DNA of 64,000 nucleotides from Pseudomonas sp. RIT-PI-S (GTDB lineage Bacteria; Pseudomonadota; Gammaproteobacteria; Pseudomonadales; Pseudomonadaceae), in the NCBI RefSeq assembly GCF_025642975.1, contig NZ_JANZKJ010000008.1:124001-188000 (forward strand). Reading direction: 5' to 3'. How positions within the stretch are numbered: the first letter of the stretch is position 1; every line of letters begins with the position of its first letter. Below the pieces are notes generated by a model that saw only the letters and a list, made by a program, of their open reading frames with translations, was not told where the DNA came from and did not search any database. The position numbers and the translations under genes were made by a program. Below are positions 36,702 through 46,461 of the stretch, piece by piece.

Positions 36702-37898
36702 TTACAGTTCGAGAATCATCTTGGAGACGATGTTTTTCTGGATTTCATTGGAGCCGCCGAAAATCGACAGCTTGCGCATGTTGAAGTAGTCCCCGGCCAG
36801 CGGCGCGGCGTAATCGGCGTGCAACGGCTCGCCGCTATGGCCCAGTTCCATTTCTTCGTCCAGCAAAGGCAACGCGTAAGGGCCGATGGCCTTGCGCAGC
36901 AGGTGGGTGATCGCCTGGCGGATCTCGGTGCCCTTGACCTTGAGGATCGAGCTCTCGGTGCCGGGCACGCCACCGCCGCTGGCCGCCGCGCAGATGCGCA
37001 GCGTGCTGATCTCGATGGCGCGCAATTGCATCTCGAGGTCGGCGACCTGCGCCCGGAACAGCGGATCATCGAGCAGCGGCTTACCGCCACATTGCTCCTG
37101 CCCGGCAATGGCCTTCAGCTGGCGCAGCGCGGCCTTGGATGCACCGATACCGGCAAGGCCGGTGCGCTCGTGGGTGAGCAAATACTTGGCGCAGGTCCAG
37201 CCCTGGTTCTCCTCGCCCACCAGGTTCTCCACGGGCACCTTGACGTTGTCGAAAAACACCTCGTTCACTTCGTGCTCGCCGTCCAGGGTGATGATCGGGC
37301 GCACGCTGATCCCCGGCGTGGTCATGTCGATCAACAGGAAGGAGATGCCGCGTTGCTGCTGGGCCTGGGCATCGGTGCGCACCAGGCAGAAGATCTTGTT
37401 GGCGTACTGGCCCAGGGTGGTCCAGGTCTTTTGCCCGTTGACGATGTAATGATCGCCTTCGCGCACCGCGCGGGTTTTCAGGCTGGCCAGGTCCGAGCCC
37501 GCGCCCGGCTCGGAATAGCCCTGGCACCACCAGTCTTCGCCGGAGAGGATCCGCGGCAGGTAATACGCCTGCTGCTGCGGCGTGCCGAACTTGATGATCA
37601 CCGGCGCCACCATGTTCACCCCGAACGGCACCACCCGCGGGGCGCCGGCGGCTGCGCATTCTTCGTCGAAAATATGCTTCTCGATCGCATCCCAGCCGGT
37701 GCCGCCCAACTCGACGGGCCAGCTGCTGGCCAGCCAGCCCTGGCTGGCAAGAATGCGGTGCCACCGCTCCATGTCGGCTTTGCTCAGGCGCTTGCCCAAC
37801 TGCCCCTTGGCGGCGATGTCGGCAGGCAACTCGCTGGCCAGAAAGGCGCGCACCTGGTCGCGAAACTGGTTTTGTCGTTCGGTGTAGTGAATGTCCAT
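36702..37898 (-). CDS. Acyl-CoA dehydrogenase, large subunit (PimC-like)
   Basis: A 398-residue acyl-CoA dehydrogenase. The FAD/substrate motif is WWCQGYSEPGAGSDLASLKT, the likely catalytic base is Glu244 in LTHERTGLAG (isovaleryl-CoA-dehydrogenase position), and the C-terminal motif reads IFGGSNEIQKNI. Length and pairing with a ~380-residue partner gene match the large subunit of pimeloyl-CoA dehydrogenase. It introduces a trans-2 double bond into an acyl-CoA. It lies 15 bp after the thiolase gene in the same operon. Electron acceptor presumably ETF; not encoded here. Confidence 0.9.
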   Translation of the reverse strand: MDIHYTERQNQFRDQVRAFLASELPADIAAKGQLGKRLSKADMERWHRILASQGWLASSWPVELGGTGWDAIEKHIFDEECAAAGAPRVVPFGVNMVAPVIIKFGTPQQQAYYLPRILSGEDWWCQGYSEPGAGSDLASLKTRAVREGDHYIVNGQKTWTTLGQYANKIFCLVRTDAQAQQQRGISFLLIDMTTPGISVRPIITLDGEHEVNEVFFDNVKVPVENLVGEENQGWTCAKYLLTHERTGLAGIGASKAALRQLKAIAGQEQCGGKPLLDDPLFRAQVADLEMQLRAIEISTLRICAAASGGGVPGTESSILKVKGTEIRQAITHLLRKAIGPYALPLLDEEMELGHSGEPLHADYAAPLAGDYFNMRKLSIFGGSNEIQKNIVSKMILEL

Positions 37899-37913
37899 GC
37901 TAAGCCTCGGGTT

Positions 37914-39095
37914 TCACACGATTTCGAACAGGCCGGCGGCGCCCATGCCACCGGCGATGCACATGGTCACAACGGCGTAGCGCGCACCGCGGCGGCGCCC
38001 TTCGAGCAAGGCGTGGCCCACCAGGCGCGCGCCGGTCATGCCGTAGGGGTGGCCGATCGCGATAGCGCCGCCGTTGACGTTGAGTTTCTCTGGATCGATG
38101 CCCAGACGGTCCCGGCAGTACAGCACTTGCGAGGCGAACGCCTCGTTGAGTTCCCAGAGGTCGATGTCGTTGACGGTCAGGCCATGGCGCTTGAGCAGCT
38201 TGGGCACGGCGTATACCGGGCCGATGCCCATTTCATCGGGTTCGCACCCGGCCACGGCGAAGCCGCGAACGATGCCCAGCGCCGCCAGGCCCTGCTCGGC
38301 GGCGGCGCGGCTGCTCATCAGCACGCAGGCGCTGGCGCCATCGGACAGCTGGCTGGCGTTGCCCGCAGTGACGAACTGGTCGGCACCGCGCACGGGGGCC
38401 AGGGCGGCGAGGGCATCGTAGGTGGTCGAGGCTCGGCTGCATTCGTCGCGGCTAAGGGTGACCTCCTGGGTTCGGCTTTCGCCACTGGCCTTGTCGGTAA
38501 CCTGCATGACGGTAGCCAGCGGCACGATCTCGGCATCGAAGCGCCCGGCCTGTTGGGCCTCGGCCGTGCGCTGCTGGCTTAGCAGCGCGTAGTTGTCCTG
38601 CGTCTGGCGGCTGATGCCATAGCGCTGGGCAACGATGTCGGCGGTGTCGATCATCGGCAGCCACAGCTCAGGCTTGGCTTGGTACAAGCCGGCTTCCTGT
38701 ATCCCTGCTTGGTTCAGGTGAGGCTGCACCAGGCTGATGGACTCCACGCCACCGGCGATCATCGCTGGCACGCCTTCGGCCTGGATGTAGTGCGCCGCTT
38801 GGGCGATGGCCTGCAACCCCGAGCCGCAGAAGCGGTTGACGGTCGCCCCGGCCACGCTGAGCGGCAACCCCGCCTGCACCGCCGCCAGCCGCGCCACGTT
38901 CTTGCCCGTGGCGCCTTCTGGCAGGCCGCAGCCGAGCACACAGTCTTCGATCCACTCAGGGTCTATGCCGGCGCGAGCGACCGCATGGCGCACTACGTGG
39001 CCCGCGAGCACCGCACCGTGGGTTTGGTTGAAGGCGCCACGAAAGGCCTTGCCGATGGCCGTACGCGCGGTTGAAACGATCACTACCTCGCTCAT
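37914..39095 (-). CDS. Acetyl-CoA C-acyltransferase (thiolase, PimB-like)
   Basis: A 393-residue thiolase performing the last, chain-cleaving step of a beta-oxidation cycle. The nucleophile is Cys90 in VNRFCGSGLQAI; the His and second Cys are in AIAIGHPYGMTGARL and MCIAGGMGAAG. It starts within the stop of the preceding gene (ATGA overlap) at ATG 39095; a longer frame to 39167 would lose this coupling. Gene order (hydratase/dehydrogenase, thiolase, two acyl-CoA dehydrogenases) matches a complete cycle except for an acyl-CoA ligase, which is absent from the window. Confidence 0.93.
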   Translation of the reverse strand: MSEVVIVSTARTAIGKAFRGAFNQTHGAVLAGHVVRHAVARAGIDPEWIEDCVLGCGLPEGATGKNVARLAAVQAGLPLSVAGATVNRFCGSGLQAIAQAAHYIQAEGVPAMIAGGVESISLVQPHLNQAGIQEAGLYQAKPELWLPMIDTADIVAQRYGISRQTQDNYALLSQQRTAEAQQAGRFDAEIVPLATVMQVTDKASGESRTQEVTLSRDECSRASTTYDALAALAPVRGADQFVTAGNASQLSDGASACVLMSSRAAAEQGLAALGIVRGFAVAGCEPDEMGIGPVYAVPKLLKRHGLTVNDIDLWELNEAFASQVLYCRDRLGIDPEKLNVNGGAIAIGHPYGMTGARLVGHALLEGRRRGARYAVVTMCIAGGMGAAGLFEIV

Positions 39096-41194
39096 GGCCG
39101 GGCCTCCCAGGCACCGAAGCTGCCGCCTTCGCGCGCCAGTTGTTGCAGCAGCGGCGCCGGTTCCCACCAGGCGCCGAGTTCGCGGTTGAAGCGCTCGATC
39201 CGCTCCAGCACCGTGGCCAGCCCCAGTTGGTCGGCATAGAACATCGGCCCGCCGCGGAACGCCGGGAAGCCATAGCCGTTGAGGTAGATCAGGTCGATAT
39301 CACTGGCGCGCAGGGCGATGCCTTCGGCGAGGATTTTCGCCCCCTCGTTCACCAGTGCCAGCAGAGTACGGTCGAGGATGTAGTCGTCGCTCAGGGCGCG
39401 CCGCTCGATGCCCTGCTGACGTGAGGCCGCGTCGAGCAGGGCCGGGAGTTCAGGGTTCGGCAGCGGGGTGCGCGAGCCGTTTTCGTAGCGATAGAAGCCG
39501 CTGCCGGTCTTCTGCCCGAGCATGTTTTTTTCGAACAGCAGGTCCAGCAGGCAGGGCAACGTGTACTGCGCGGGCAGCTGTTCGCGCTGGCGGTTGCGGA
39601 TGGCCATGCCGATGTCCAGGCCAGACAAATCGCGCATGGCAAAGGGGCCCATGGCCATGCCGAACTTACGCAAGGCAGCATCCACCTGCTCTGGCGTAGC
39701 GCCTTCTTCGAGCAGGAACTCCGACTCGCGGCCGTACTGGAACAGCATGCGGTTGCCAACGAAGCCATCGCACACGCCCACCACCGCACACACCTTTTTA
39801 AGGCGTTTGCCCAGGGCCATGCCGGTCGCCAGCGTGGTGGCGGAGGTCTTCTCTCCACGCACCACTTCCAGCAGGCGCATCACGTTGGCCGGGCTGAAGA
39901 AGTGCAGGCCGATCACGTCCTCGGGGCGCCGGGTGCTGGCGGCGATTTCGTTCAGGTCCAGGGACGAGGTATTGGAGGCGAGCAGGGCGCCAGGCTTGCA
40001 GATAGCGTCCAGGGTGCTGAACACCTGGCGCTTGACGGCCATGTCCTCGAACACCGCTTCGACGACCACGTCGACCTGGGCCAGGGCGTTGTAATCGGTC
40101 ACGCCCTCGATCAGCGCCAGGCGCTGTTCCATGTCTGCGGCGCTGAGGCTGCCGCGCTTGACGCTGGCGCCGTAGGTGTCCCGGGCGCGTTGCAGAGCCC
40201 GGGCGAGGGCCGCCTGGTCCACCTCCAGCAACTTCACCGGCAGGCCGGCATTGGCGAAGCTCATGGCGATGCCCACGCCCATGGTGCCGCCGCCGATCAC
40301 TGCGGCGGTATCGACCGGCCTCGGCCGAACATCCCCCTCCAGCCCCGGCACCTTGCTGGCCTCGCGTTCGGCGAAAAAGGCATGAACCAGCGCGGCGCGC
40401 TGCGGCGAGTGCAGGCATTCGATAAACAGCTCGCGCTCGCGTTTCAAGCCTTCGGCAAGGGGCAACTGCACGGCGGCCTCCACGGCGGCGACGCAACGCA
40501 AGGGCGAGAACAGCCCAGGGTGTTTGCGTTCGACCTCGGCGCGTTGCGTGGCGAAGAATGCGCCAGCGTCCTCGCTCTCCAGGGCCACCGTGCGTTCGCC
40601 GCTGCGCCGCACACCCTGACCTTCGGCCAGCAAGCGCTGGGCAAAGGCGATCCCCGCCTGCACCCGGTCACCCTGGTACAGCGCGTCGATCAGGCCAGCG
40701 GCCAGCGCCGCTTCACCGTTCACCGGCGTACCGCTGACGATCATCTGCAGCGCTGTGCTGGCGCCGACCACCCGGGGCAAACGCTGAGTGCCACCGGCTC
40801 CGGGCAGCAGGCCCAGCTTTACCTCCGGCACGCCCAGCTGGGTGTCCGCCGTGGCGATGCGGTAATGGGCGCCAAGCGCAACCTCCAGCCCGCCGCCCAG
40901 CGCGTTGCCGTGCAACACGGCGACCACCGGCTTGGTGGAGGCTTCGATGGCATTCACCACCTCCGGCAAGCCCGGTTCCCGTGGCGGCTGGCCGAACTCC
41001 TTGATATCTGCCCCCGCACTGAACCCACGGCCCTCGCCGAGCAACAGCACCGCTTGCACCTCTGGGGTTTGCTCGGCCTGCCGCAAGGCGTCGGCCAGGC
41101 CCGCCCGCAGCGCGTGGTTCAGCGCGTTGACCGGAGGGTTGTCCAGGGTGATCAGGCCGAGGTTGCCTGACTGCTCGAATCGCACCGTCGCCAT
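39092..41194 (-). CDS. Fused enoyl-CoA hydratase/3-hydroxyacyl-CoA dehydrogenase (PimF/FadB-like)
   Basis: A 700-residue bifunctional beta-oxidation enzyme. The N-terminal crotonase domain (~1-190) has the active-site stretches GNALGGGLEVALGAHYRIA and EVKLGLLPGAGGTQRLP with both catalytic Glu residues. The NAD-binding domain starts near residue 297 with GGGTMGVGIAMSFANAG, and two C-terminal dehydrogenase domains end in GYGFPAFRGGPMFYA. It hydrates the enoyl-CoA and oxidises the product. It is first in the operon. ATG 41194 has AAGGAG at 7 nt; a frame opening at 41248 would run through the operator palindrome. Confidence 0.93.
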   Translation of the reverse strand: MATVRFEQSGNLGLITLDNPPVNALNHALRAGLADALRQAEQTPEVQAVLLLGEGRGFSAGADIKEFGQPPREPGLPEVVNAIEASTKPVVAVLHGNALGGGLEVALGAHYRIATADTQLGVPEVKLGLLPGAGGTQRLPRVVGASTALQMIVSGTPVNGEAALAAGLIDALYQGDRVQAGIAFAQRLLAEGQGVRRSGERTVALESEDAGAFFATQRAEVERKHPGLFSPLRCVAAVEAAVQLPLAEGLKRERELFIECLHSPQRAALVHAFFAEREASKVPGLEGDVRPRPVDTAAVIGGGTMGVGIAMSFANAGLPVKLLEVDQAALARALQRARDTYGASVKRGSLSAADMEQRLALIEGVTDYNALAQVDVVVEAVFEDMAVKRQVFSTLDAICKPGALLASNTSSLDLNEIAASTRRPEDVIGLHFFSPANVMRLLEVVRGEKTSATTLATGMALGKRLKKVCAVVGVCDGFVGNRMLFQYGRESEFLLEEGATPEQVDAALRKFGMAMGPFAMRDLSGLDIGMAIRNRQREQLPAQYTLPCLLDLLFEKNMLGQKTGSGFYRYENGSRTPLPNPELPALLDAASRQQGIERRALSDDYILDRTLLALVNEGAKILAEGIALRASDIDLIYLNGYGFPAFRGGPMFYADQLGLATVLERIERFNRELGAWWEPAPLLQQLAREGGSFGAWEARP

Positions 41195-41224
41195 GCCATG
41201 CTCCTTTTGTTTTTCGGTACTGTA

Positions 41225-41239
41225 TTCCGCACTGCGGAA
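41225..41239. promoter_or_regulatory. 15-bp perfect palindrome, probable IclR-family operator
   Basis: TTCCGCACTGCGGAA consists of 7-bp perfect arms around one central base, a form common among operators of IclR-family regulators. It lies 31 bp upstream of the beta-oxidation operon start and between that operon and the chemoreceptor gene on the other side. The IclR gene at 34447-35229 is the natural candidate binder. The rest of the 297-bp gap shows no other clear structure. Confidence 0.6.
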
Positions 41240-41491
41240 CAAGTACACCGTTATCGGAGCTCAGTAGGATAGATGGCACTGGGGTAGATGCCGCTCGCAT
41301 CAATGCGAGGAATGCAGCGCGATTCAAAGCAGGCGGGTGTCGACCGCGAAATTCAACCGCGTGACGCCTGGCTCCGGCGACCGCACGGCTCCGCTCGTCG
41401 CCGCGACCCCGCCAGGGGGGTTGCTATGCTCAACAAACGCCGGCCGCCGCCGTAAACCCGAGCAGACCCTTTTTCTTTCCGGAAGCCTCGT

Positions 41492-43489
41492 ATGTCCCTC
41501 TTACCCAACCGTATTGCCGGGCGCATGACACTCGGCATTCTTGCCCTGCTGGTGCTGACTGCCGTCGCGATCTACGCGGTCATGGCCTTCGGCGGCAAGC
41601 CGCGGCTGATCGCCGCTGGCACCGCGGCGGCGGAGCAGTCGGCCAGTGCGATCACGCGCCAGCTGGCCTTGCAGCTCAACCGCATCGAAGGCACTACGGC
41701 GGCGCTGGCCCACCTGGCGCAAAGCCTGCCCCATGACGAGGCGCTGGTTAAAGCCAACCTGCCGGGCGTGATCGACAGCCAGGGCGACCGTGCCATCGCC
41801 GGGGGCGGCCTGTGGCCCGAGCCCGGCGCCTTCACCCCCGAGGTGCAACGGCGCAGCTTTTTCTGGGCGCGCAACGCCAGCAATGGGCTGGACTATTCCG
41901 ACGAATACAACGCCGCGCAGGCTTCGCCCTATCAGGCAGAGGCGTGGTACACCGGCGCCAAGGCAGCCCCGGCGGGGCGTTGCGCCTGGTCGGACGCTTA
42001 CCAGGACCCGGTCAGCGGCGTGGCCATGACCACCTGCAGCGTGGCGTATCAAGCTCATGGCGCATTCGCCGGCGTCGCCACCCTGGACCTGAAGCTCGAC
42101 GGCCTGGCTGAGTTCCTCGGCGCCAAGGGCGGTGTGACTGGCGGCTATGCCTTCGCCGTGGACCGTGCCGGCAACGTGCTGTTCTTCCCGGGCAGCAAGA
42201 GCGACAAGGGCCTGCCGACCGTGGAAAGCCTGGCCAACACCCTGCCATGGCTCAAGCCCGTGGCGGCCAGCCTTGCCAGTGCAGGCAGTAACCCGACCAC
42301 GCTGTACCTGGAACAGGACGGCCAACTTGATGGCCCCGCCTATGTGACCCTGGAAACCATGGAAGGCACCGGCTGGCGCATCGGCCTGGTTACCCCGCAA
42401 GCGCGGGTGGTCGGCCTGGCCAGTGAATTGACCCAGCAGATGATGCTGTTCCTGCTGCCGCTGCTGGCCGTGCTGCTGGGCCTGGCCTGGCTCGCCGGCA
42501 AGCGCCTGTTGGCCCAGCTGGAAGAAACCACCGCACAGATCGAGCGCTTGGGTGAAGGCGGCCAGGGCGGCACTGAGCTTGAGATCAGCCGCGCCGACGA
42601 AATTGGCGCCCTGCGGATGGCGGTGAACCACTATGCCGGCTCCCTGCGCGACATGCTCAAGCGCATCGCCGATGAGTCGCACTCGCTGGAAACCCAGGCC
42701 AATGCCCTGGCGCAGCTGTCCCACGGGCTGGCCGAACGGGCCGAGGCGCAGCGCGAGGACAACACCTTGCTGGCCGCGGCCATCACCGAAATGTCCGCCA
42801 GCGCCAACGAGGTCGCCGTCAACACCAGCGATTGCTCCGAGACCGCCCGGCGCTCACTGCTCGACGCCCAGGGCGGGCAGGAGCAAGTGCTGCGCAACAG
42901 CCAGTCGATCGAGGCGCTGGCCGGGGATATCAACGGCGCGGCGGGTGCGATCACCCGGTTGGGCAACGACATCGAACGCGTGGGCAGTGTGCTGGATGTG
43001 ATCAAGTCCATTTCCGAGCAAACCAACCTGCTGGCGCTCAACGCGGCCATCGAGGCGGCCCGTGCCGGCGAACAAGGGCGCGGCTTTGCGGTGGTGGCCG
43101 ATGAAGTGCGCACCCTGGCAGGGCGCACGCAAACCTCGGCCAATGAAATCCAGGAGATGATCACCCAGCTGCGCCAGGCGTCGAACGTGGCGGTGAGCAC
43201 CATGCAGACCGGCGCCGAGCGCACCCGCGAAGCCGTGCATCAGGCCAGCGGCGTGTCCGGCACCTTGGGGACCACCGTGGGCAGCTTCGACGACATCGTG
43301 CAGCGCGCCCAGCAGATCGCCGTGGCCGCGCAGCAGCAAAGCCATGTGACTCAAGAAATCAACGAACTGGCGGTGCGTATCCACATGGCCAGCGAGGAGG
43401 GCGCCCGCGACGCCAGCACCCTGCGTGAGCTGGGGCAAGGCATGCAGGCGATTTCCGCACGCTTGGGCGGGTTGAGCCGGGGACGCTGA
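41492..43489 (+). CDS. Methyl-accepting chemotaxis protein with dCache-type sensor
   Basis: A 665-residue inner-membrane chemoreceptor. TM1 is at residues ~12-34; a large periplasmic region (~35-313) resembles a double Cache domain ([37 protein letters not shown]); TM2 at ~315-337 is followed by HAMP. The cytoplasmic signalling tip [20 protein letters not shown] is at ~508-527. No C-terminal CheR-tethering pentapeptide is present. It is divergent from the beta-oxidation operon and shares its upstream region, so taxis toward the same acid substrate is possible. Ligand unknown. Confidence 0.93.
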   Translation: MSLLPNRIAGRMTLGILALLVLTAVAIYAVMAFGGKPRLIAAGTAAAEQSASAITRQLALQLNRIEGTTAALAHLAQSLPHDEALVKANLPGVIDSQGDRAIAGGGLWPEPGAFTPEVQRRSFFWARNASNGLDYSDEYNAAQASPYQAEAWYTGAKAAPAGRCAWSDAYQDPVSGVAMTTCSVAYQAHGAFAGVATLDLKLDGLAEFLGAKGGVTGGYAFAVDRAGNVLFFPGSKSDKGLPTVESLANTLPWLKPVAASLASAGSNPTTLYLEQDGQLDGPAYVTLETMEGTGWRIGLVTPQARVVGLASELTQQMMLFLLPLLAVLLGLAWLAGKRLLAQLEETTAQIERLGEGGQGGTELEISRADEIGALRMAVNHYAGSLRDMLKRIADESHSLETQANALAQLSHGLAERAEAQREDNTLLAAAITEMSASANEVAVNTSDCSETARRSLLDAQGGQEQVLRNSQSIEALAGDINGAAGAITRLGNDIERVGSVLDVIKSISEQTNLLALNAAIEAARAGEQGRGFAVVADEVRTLAGRTQTSANEIQEMITQLRQASNVAVSTMQTGAERTREAVHQASGVSGTLGTTVGSFDDIVQRAQQIAVAAQQQSHVTQEINELAVRIHMASEEGARDASTLRELGQGMQAISARLGGLSRGR

Positions 43490-43649
43490 GGCTCAAGGGG
43501 GGCGCGAGCCTTGCCCGCAGCGGGCCAGGCAGCACCTGCGGGGCGGGGCAGCCAGGGGTGATTGGCGCCCTCGTTTAAGCTGCGGGGCGTTTTTCGCAGG
43601 CTTCGCCAGCGCCTATAAAGCCCGAGCGAAGCCCGCGACCCCGCGGCGC

Positions 43650-45065
43650 TTAGTTCACCGGCGTGAACCGGGTAATGCGATCACCCTGTTCGTCGTCCGG
43701 GCCCATGGCCTTGTTCACCGCGAACACGTTGCCCTTGCCGTCGGCCACCACGTGGTTGGGGAAGGTGCCGCCGGCGAGGTTGGCGACGATCTTGCCGTCC
43801 GGGTCGACCACCGTGACGGTACCGGAAGCCCGGTTGCTTACGTAGGCCAGGCGCTTGACCGGGTCGAAGGTGACGTTCAGCGGGCCGGCGCCCGTGCTCA
43901 CGCGTTGCAGCGTCTTGCCGCTGGCGAGGTCGACGATGGCCAGGTTATCGCTGCCTTGGGCGGCCACGAACAGCCGGTTGGTCTTGGCGTCGAATGCCAC
44001 GCCCATGGCCATCTTGATGCCTTCTACCGGGATGACCTTCTCCACGGTGCCGGTCTTGGCATCGATCACCGCGGCTTCTTCACTGCTCAGGCTCACGGCA
44101 TACAGTTTGTGGGCTTGTGCGTCCAGGTGCAGGCTGGCCACCGAGAACTGGCTCCCCCAGTTGCCGGACTTGATGGTGATCGCGGCCGGTTCGGCGAGGG
44201 TCTTGGTGTTGAACATGGCCACCACCGGGCTGCCGCTGGCGGAGGCGAAGGCGCGGCCCAGGGCAGGGTCGATCACCACGTCGCGGGCATGGGCCACGGT
44301 GCCAGGCTTGAATTGCTTGACCAGGCTCAGGTCTTTCTGGCGGTACACGGCCACGCTGTTCTGGCGGGTGTTGGTCACCCAGACGTTGCCGTTCTGGTCG
44401 TCCACGCCCACGCCGTAGACGGCGAACACGCTGCCGTCATCGCTGCCAGGTACCACGGCAGGGGTGACCTTGGCTTCGATGGCCAAGGTATCGGGGTTGA
44501 GCTTGAGCAACTGGGAGGCCTTCACCGGTGGGCGGCCCACGGCCGAGGTGACGAACACCGCCCCGTTCTTGGCGCTGACCGCAGACTGGTACAGCCCCGG
44601 TGCCAGCTTGGCGCTGACTTGTTTGTAAGCCTCGGTGCCAGCCAGCGGCACCACCGGCGACACCTTGAGCGGGAACACCGCCGCCGCCGAGGGGTTGCTC
44701 ACCGCCACCAGAATCGGCTGCAGGCCTACCGCGGCGTCTTCCGGCACCTTCAGGTTGGCCTTGAAGGTCCCTTTGTCGTCTGCCACATAAGGTGCATTGG
44801 GGTTGAGCACGGTGTTGCCGCGCATGAGGGTGATCTGTTGGCCGGGCTTGAAGTCATGCCCCTGCAACTGGACCTCGGTGCCTGCGGTGATGGCTGCGCC
44901 GCGCGGGCCCTGGGCGTTGATCTCGCCCTTGTAGGTCGCATCCGGCGCGTCGAACACAGCGTTGGCCTGGGCGGCCAGTGGGCCGAAGGCCATCAGGCCG
45001 AGCATGGAAACAAGGGTGCAGAGCTGGCGGCCGGTTGGTGCCAGGCGAGCGTTGGCGGTTCCCAT
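43650..45065 (-). CDS. Secreted YncE-like beta-propeller protein
   Basis: A 471-residue protein with an N-terminal signal peptide (TLVSMLGLMAFGPLAAQANA, cleavage near residue 34). Residues ~35-150 form an Ig-like or fasciclin-like leader region; the rest holds NHL/YVTN-type repeats such as DPVKRLAYVSNRASGTVTVV and DAKTNRLFVAAQGSDNLAIV, predicting a propeller. E. coli YncE is encoded beside a TonB receptor gene (yncD); here a TonB receptor lies 2 kb away with other genes in between. It is probably periplasmic, of unknown binding partner. AGGAG supports ATG 45065. Confidence 0.83.
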   Translation of the reverse strand: MGTANARLAPTGRQLCTLVSMLGLMAFGPLAAQANAVFDAPDATYKGEINAQGPRGAAITAGTEVQLQGHDFKPGQQITLMRGNTVLNPNAPYVADDKGTFKANLKVPEDAAVGLQPILVAVSNPSAAAVFPLKVSPVVPLAGTEAYKQVSAKLAPGLYQSAVSAKNGAVFVTSAVGRPPVKASQLLKLNPDTLAIEAKVTPAVVPGSDDGSVFAVYGVGVDDQNGNVWVTNTRQNSVAVYRQKDLSLVKQFKPGTVAHARDVVIDPALGRAFASASGSPVVAMFNTKTLAEPAAITIKSGNWGSQFSVASLHLDAQAHKLYAVSLSSEEAAVIDAKTGTVEKVIPVEGIKMAMGVAFDAKTNRLFVAAQGSDNLAIVDLASGKTLQRVSTGAGPLNVTFDPVKRLAYVSNRASGTVTVVDPDGKIVANLAGGTFPNHVVADGKGNVFAVNKAMGPDDEQGDRITRFTPVN

Positions 45066-45270
45066 CTGAAAACTCCTGGGTTGAGAGAAGGCGGCGAAGG
45101 TTAACAAGAACCATTCGCAAGGCGTTAGTGGTTTAGTGCGTTGGGAGGGTTTGCCCAGGCTGTTGGCCGCGGGCGAAAGCCCGGGAACGGGCTGCGGCGT
45201 TTGAGTTCGCAGGCTGGCGCCAGCCGACGAGGTAAGATAGCCCGCCCAACCCTTTGAAAAGGACCTTCCC

Positions 45271-45729
45271 ATGCCTCTCACCTGGACCTGCACTCACCAT
45301 CGCGAGCTGAGCAAGGAGGCGCTTTATGCGATTTTGCGCCTGCGCTGCGAGGTGTTCGTGGTGGAGCAGCAGTGCCCTTATCAAGACATCGACGGCCTGG
45401 ACCTGGCCGGCGATACCCACCACTTGCAAGCGTGGGAAGGCGACCGATTGCTGGCCTACCTGCGCCTGCTGCCCCCGGAAGCGCCGGGCGCTGCGGCGGC
45501 CATCGGGCGGGTGATCACTGCGCCTGCCGGGCGCGGGCGGGGGCTTGGGCACCAGTTGATGGAGCACGCCTTGCAAGCGTGCGCGCGGCTATGGCCGGGG
45601 CAGCCGTTGTACCTCTCGGCCCAGGCGCATTTGCAGGGCTATTACGGCCGTTATGGCTTTCAAGCTCAGGGCGAGCCGTACCTGGAAGATGACATCGCGC
45701 ACATCGATATGCACCGCGCCCCGGCTTAG
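45271..45729 (+). CDS. elaA: ElaA family GNAT acetyltransferase
   Basis: A 152-residue acetyltransferase of the ElaA family. It begins TWTCTHHRELSKEALYAILRLRCEVFVVEQQCPYQDIDGLDL in outline, with the family block LRCEVFVVEQQCPY at residues ~23-36, and has the acetyl-CoA motif APAGRGRGLGHQLM and the closing YYGRYGFQAQGEPYLEDDI-type segment. AAAAGGA precedes the ATG. It stands alone, convergent with the GntR gene (4-nt overlap of the ends). The acceptor is unknown; ElaA proteins are broadly conserved but uncharacterised. Confidence 0.9.
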   Translation: MPLTWTCTHHRELSKEALYAILRLRCEVFVVEQQCPYQDIDGLDLAGDTHHLQAWEGDRLLAYLRLLPPEAPGAAAAIGRVITAPAGRGRGLGHQLMEHALQACARLWPGQPLYLSAQAHLQGYYGRYGFQAQGEPYLEDDIAHIDMHRAPA

Positions 45730-46448
45730 GCGCGGCTCACCTTCATCGTCACTTCGACCGCGTCTGGGCGCCAATACTCGCGGTCGAACTCCACCGCCTC
45801 GCCGCTCTCGGCGAAGCACAACCGCTCCAGGTAGAGGCCGCCCGAGCCGCTGGCCAGTTGCAGCAAATCGCCCTGAGCGTCGTCGAGCAGACAGGGCTTG
45901 AGGGTGATTTCGCTGTGGGCATGCACCCGCTGGTAGCGGTCGCGCAGCAGCTCGGTGAGCGAACTGCCCAAGGGCGCGTCGAGCAGCCCCGGGCACCAGT
46001 CTTCGCGCAGCACGTTGCTTTCCAGCAGCACCGGCCGGCCATCGACCCAGCGCCGGCGCTCTAGCCGATACACCCAGGTGCCCGCCGCCAGGCCCATGCG
46101 CGCCGCCAGCCAAGGTTCGGCCGGGCGCCGCTCGGCAAGCAGGCACTCGGTGCGGGGCTCGCGGCCCTGGGCGCTGACGTACTCCATGAAGCCGGTCACC
46201 CGGGTGGGGTCGTAGCGGATCGGCGCTGGCGACACGAACCAGCCGCGGCGGTGGCCCCGATAAATCACGCCCTCGGCCTCCAGCCGTTGCAGCGCCTGGC
46301 GCAGGGTCACCCGGGTGCAGCCGAAGCGTTCGGCCAGTTCGCGCTCGGTGGGAAAGCGCTCGCCGGCGAGCAGGCGGCCGCCGGCGAGGTCCGTGGCCAA
46401 GGCGTCGTGAATGCGCAGGTACTGGGGATGGGGCGGCTTGATGGTCAT
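45726..46448 (-). CDS. GntR family regulator, HutC/UTRA type
   Basis: A 240-residue regulator. The N-terminal winged helix-turn-helix (residues ~6-72) reads GERFPTERELAERFGCTRVT, and the C-terminal UTRA ligand-binding domain (~90-235) has YRLERRRWVDGRPVLLESNV and LYLERLCFAESGEAVEFDRE. HutC-type members mostly repress a transport or catabolic operon until its substrate binds. It is the last gene of the six-gene operon running left from 52270. The 16-bp palindrome at 52324-52339, with GGT/ACC half-sites typical of this group, is its likely operator. The ligand may be the imported vitamin or its phosphate. Confidence 0.92.
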   Translation of the reverse strand: MTIKPPHPQYLRIHDALATDLAGGRLLAGERFPTERELAERFGCTRVTLRQALQRLEAEGVIYRGHRRGWFVSPAPIRYDPTRVTGFMEYVSAQGREPRTECLLAERRPAEPWLAARMGLAAGTWVYRLERRRWVDGRPVLLESNVLREDWCPGLLDAPLGSSLTELLRDRYQRVHAHSEITLKPCLLDDAQGDLLQLASGSGGLYLERLCFAESGEAVEFDREYWRPDAVEVTMKVSRA

Positions 46449-46461
46449 GCCGGCGCGCCTG

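Noticed and set aside
41195..41248. 18-residue N-terminal extension of the fused hydratase/dehydrogenase
   Set aside because: It would code through the operator palindrome, and AAGGAG directly precedes the inner ATG at 41194.
43752..45104. A 450-codon open frame opposite the beta-propeller gene
   Set aside because: Composition is that of a shadow frame, and the minus strand has a signal peptide, ribosome binding site and propeller repeats.
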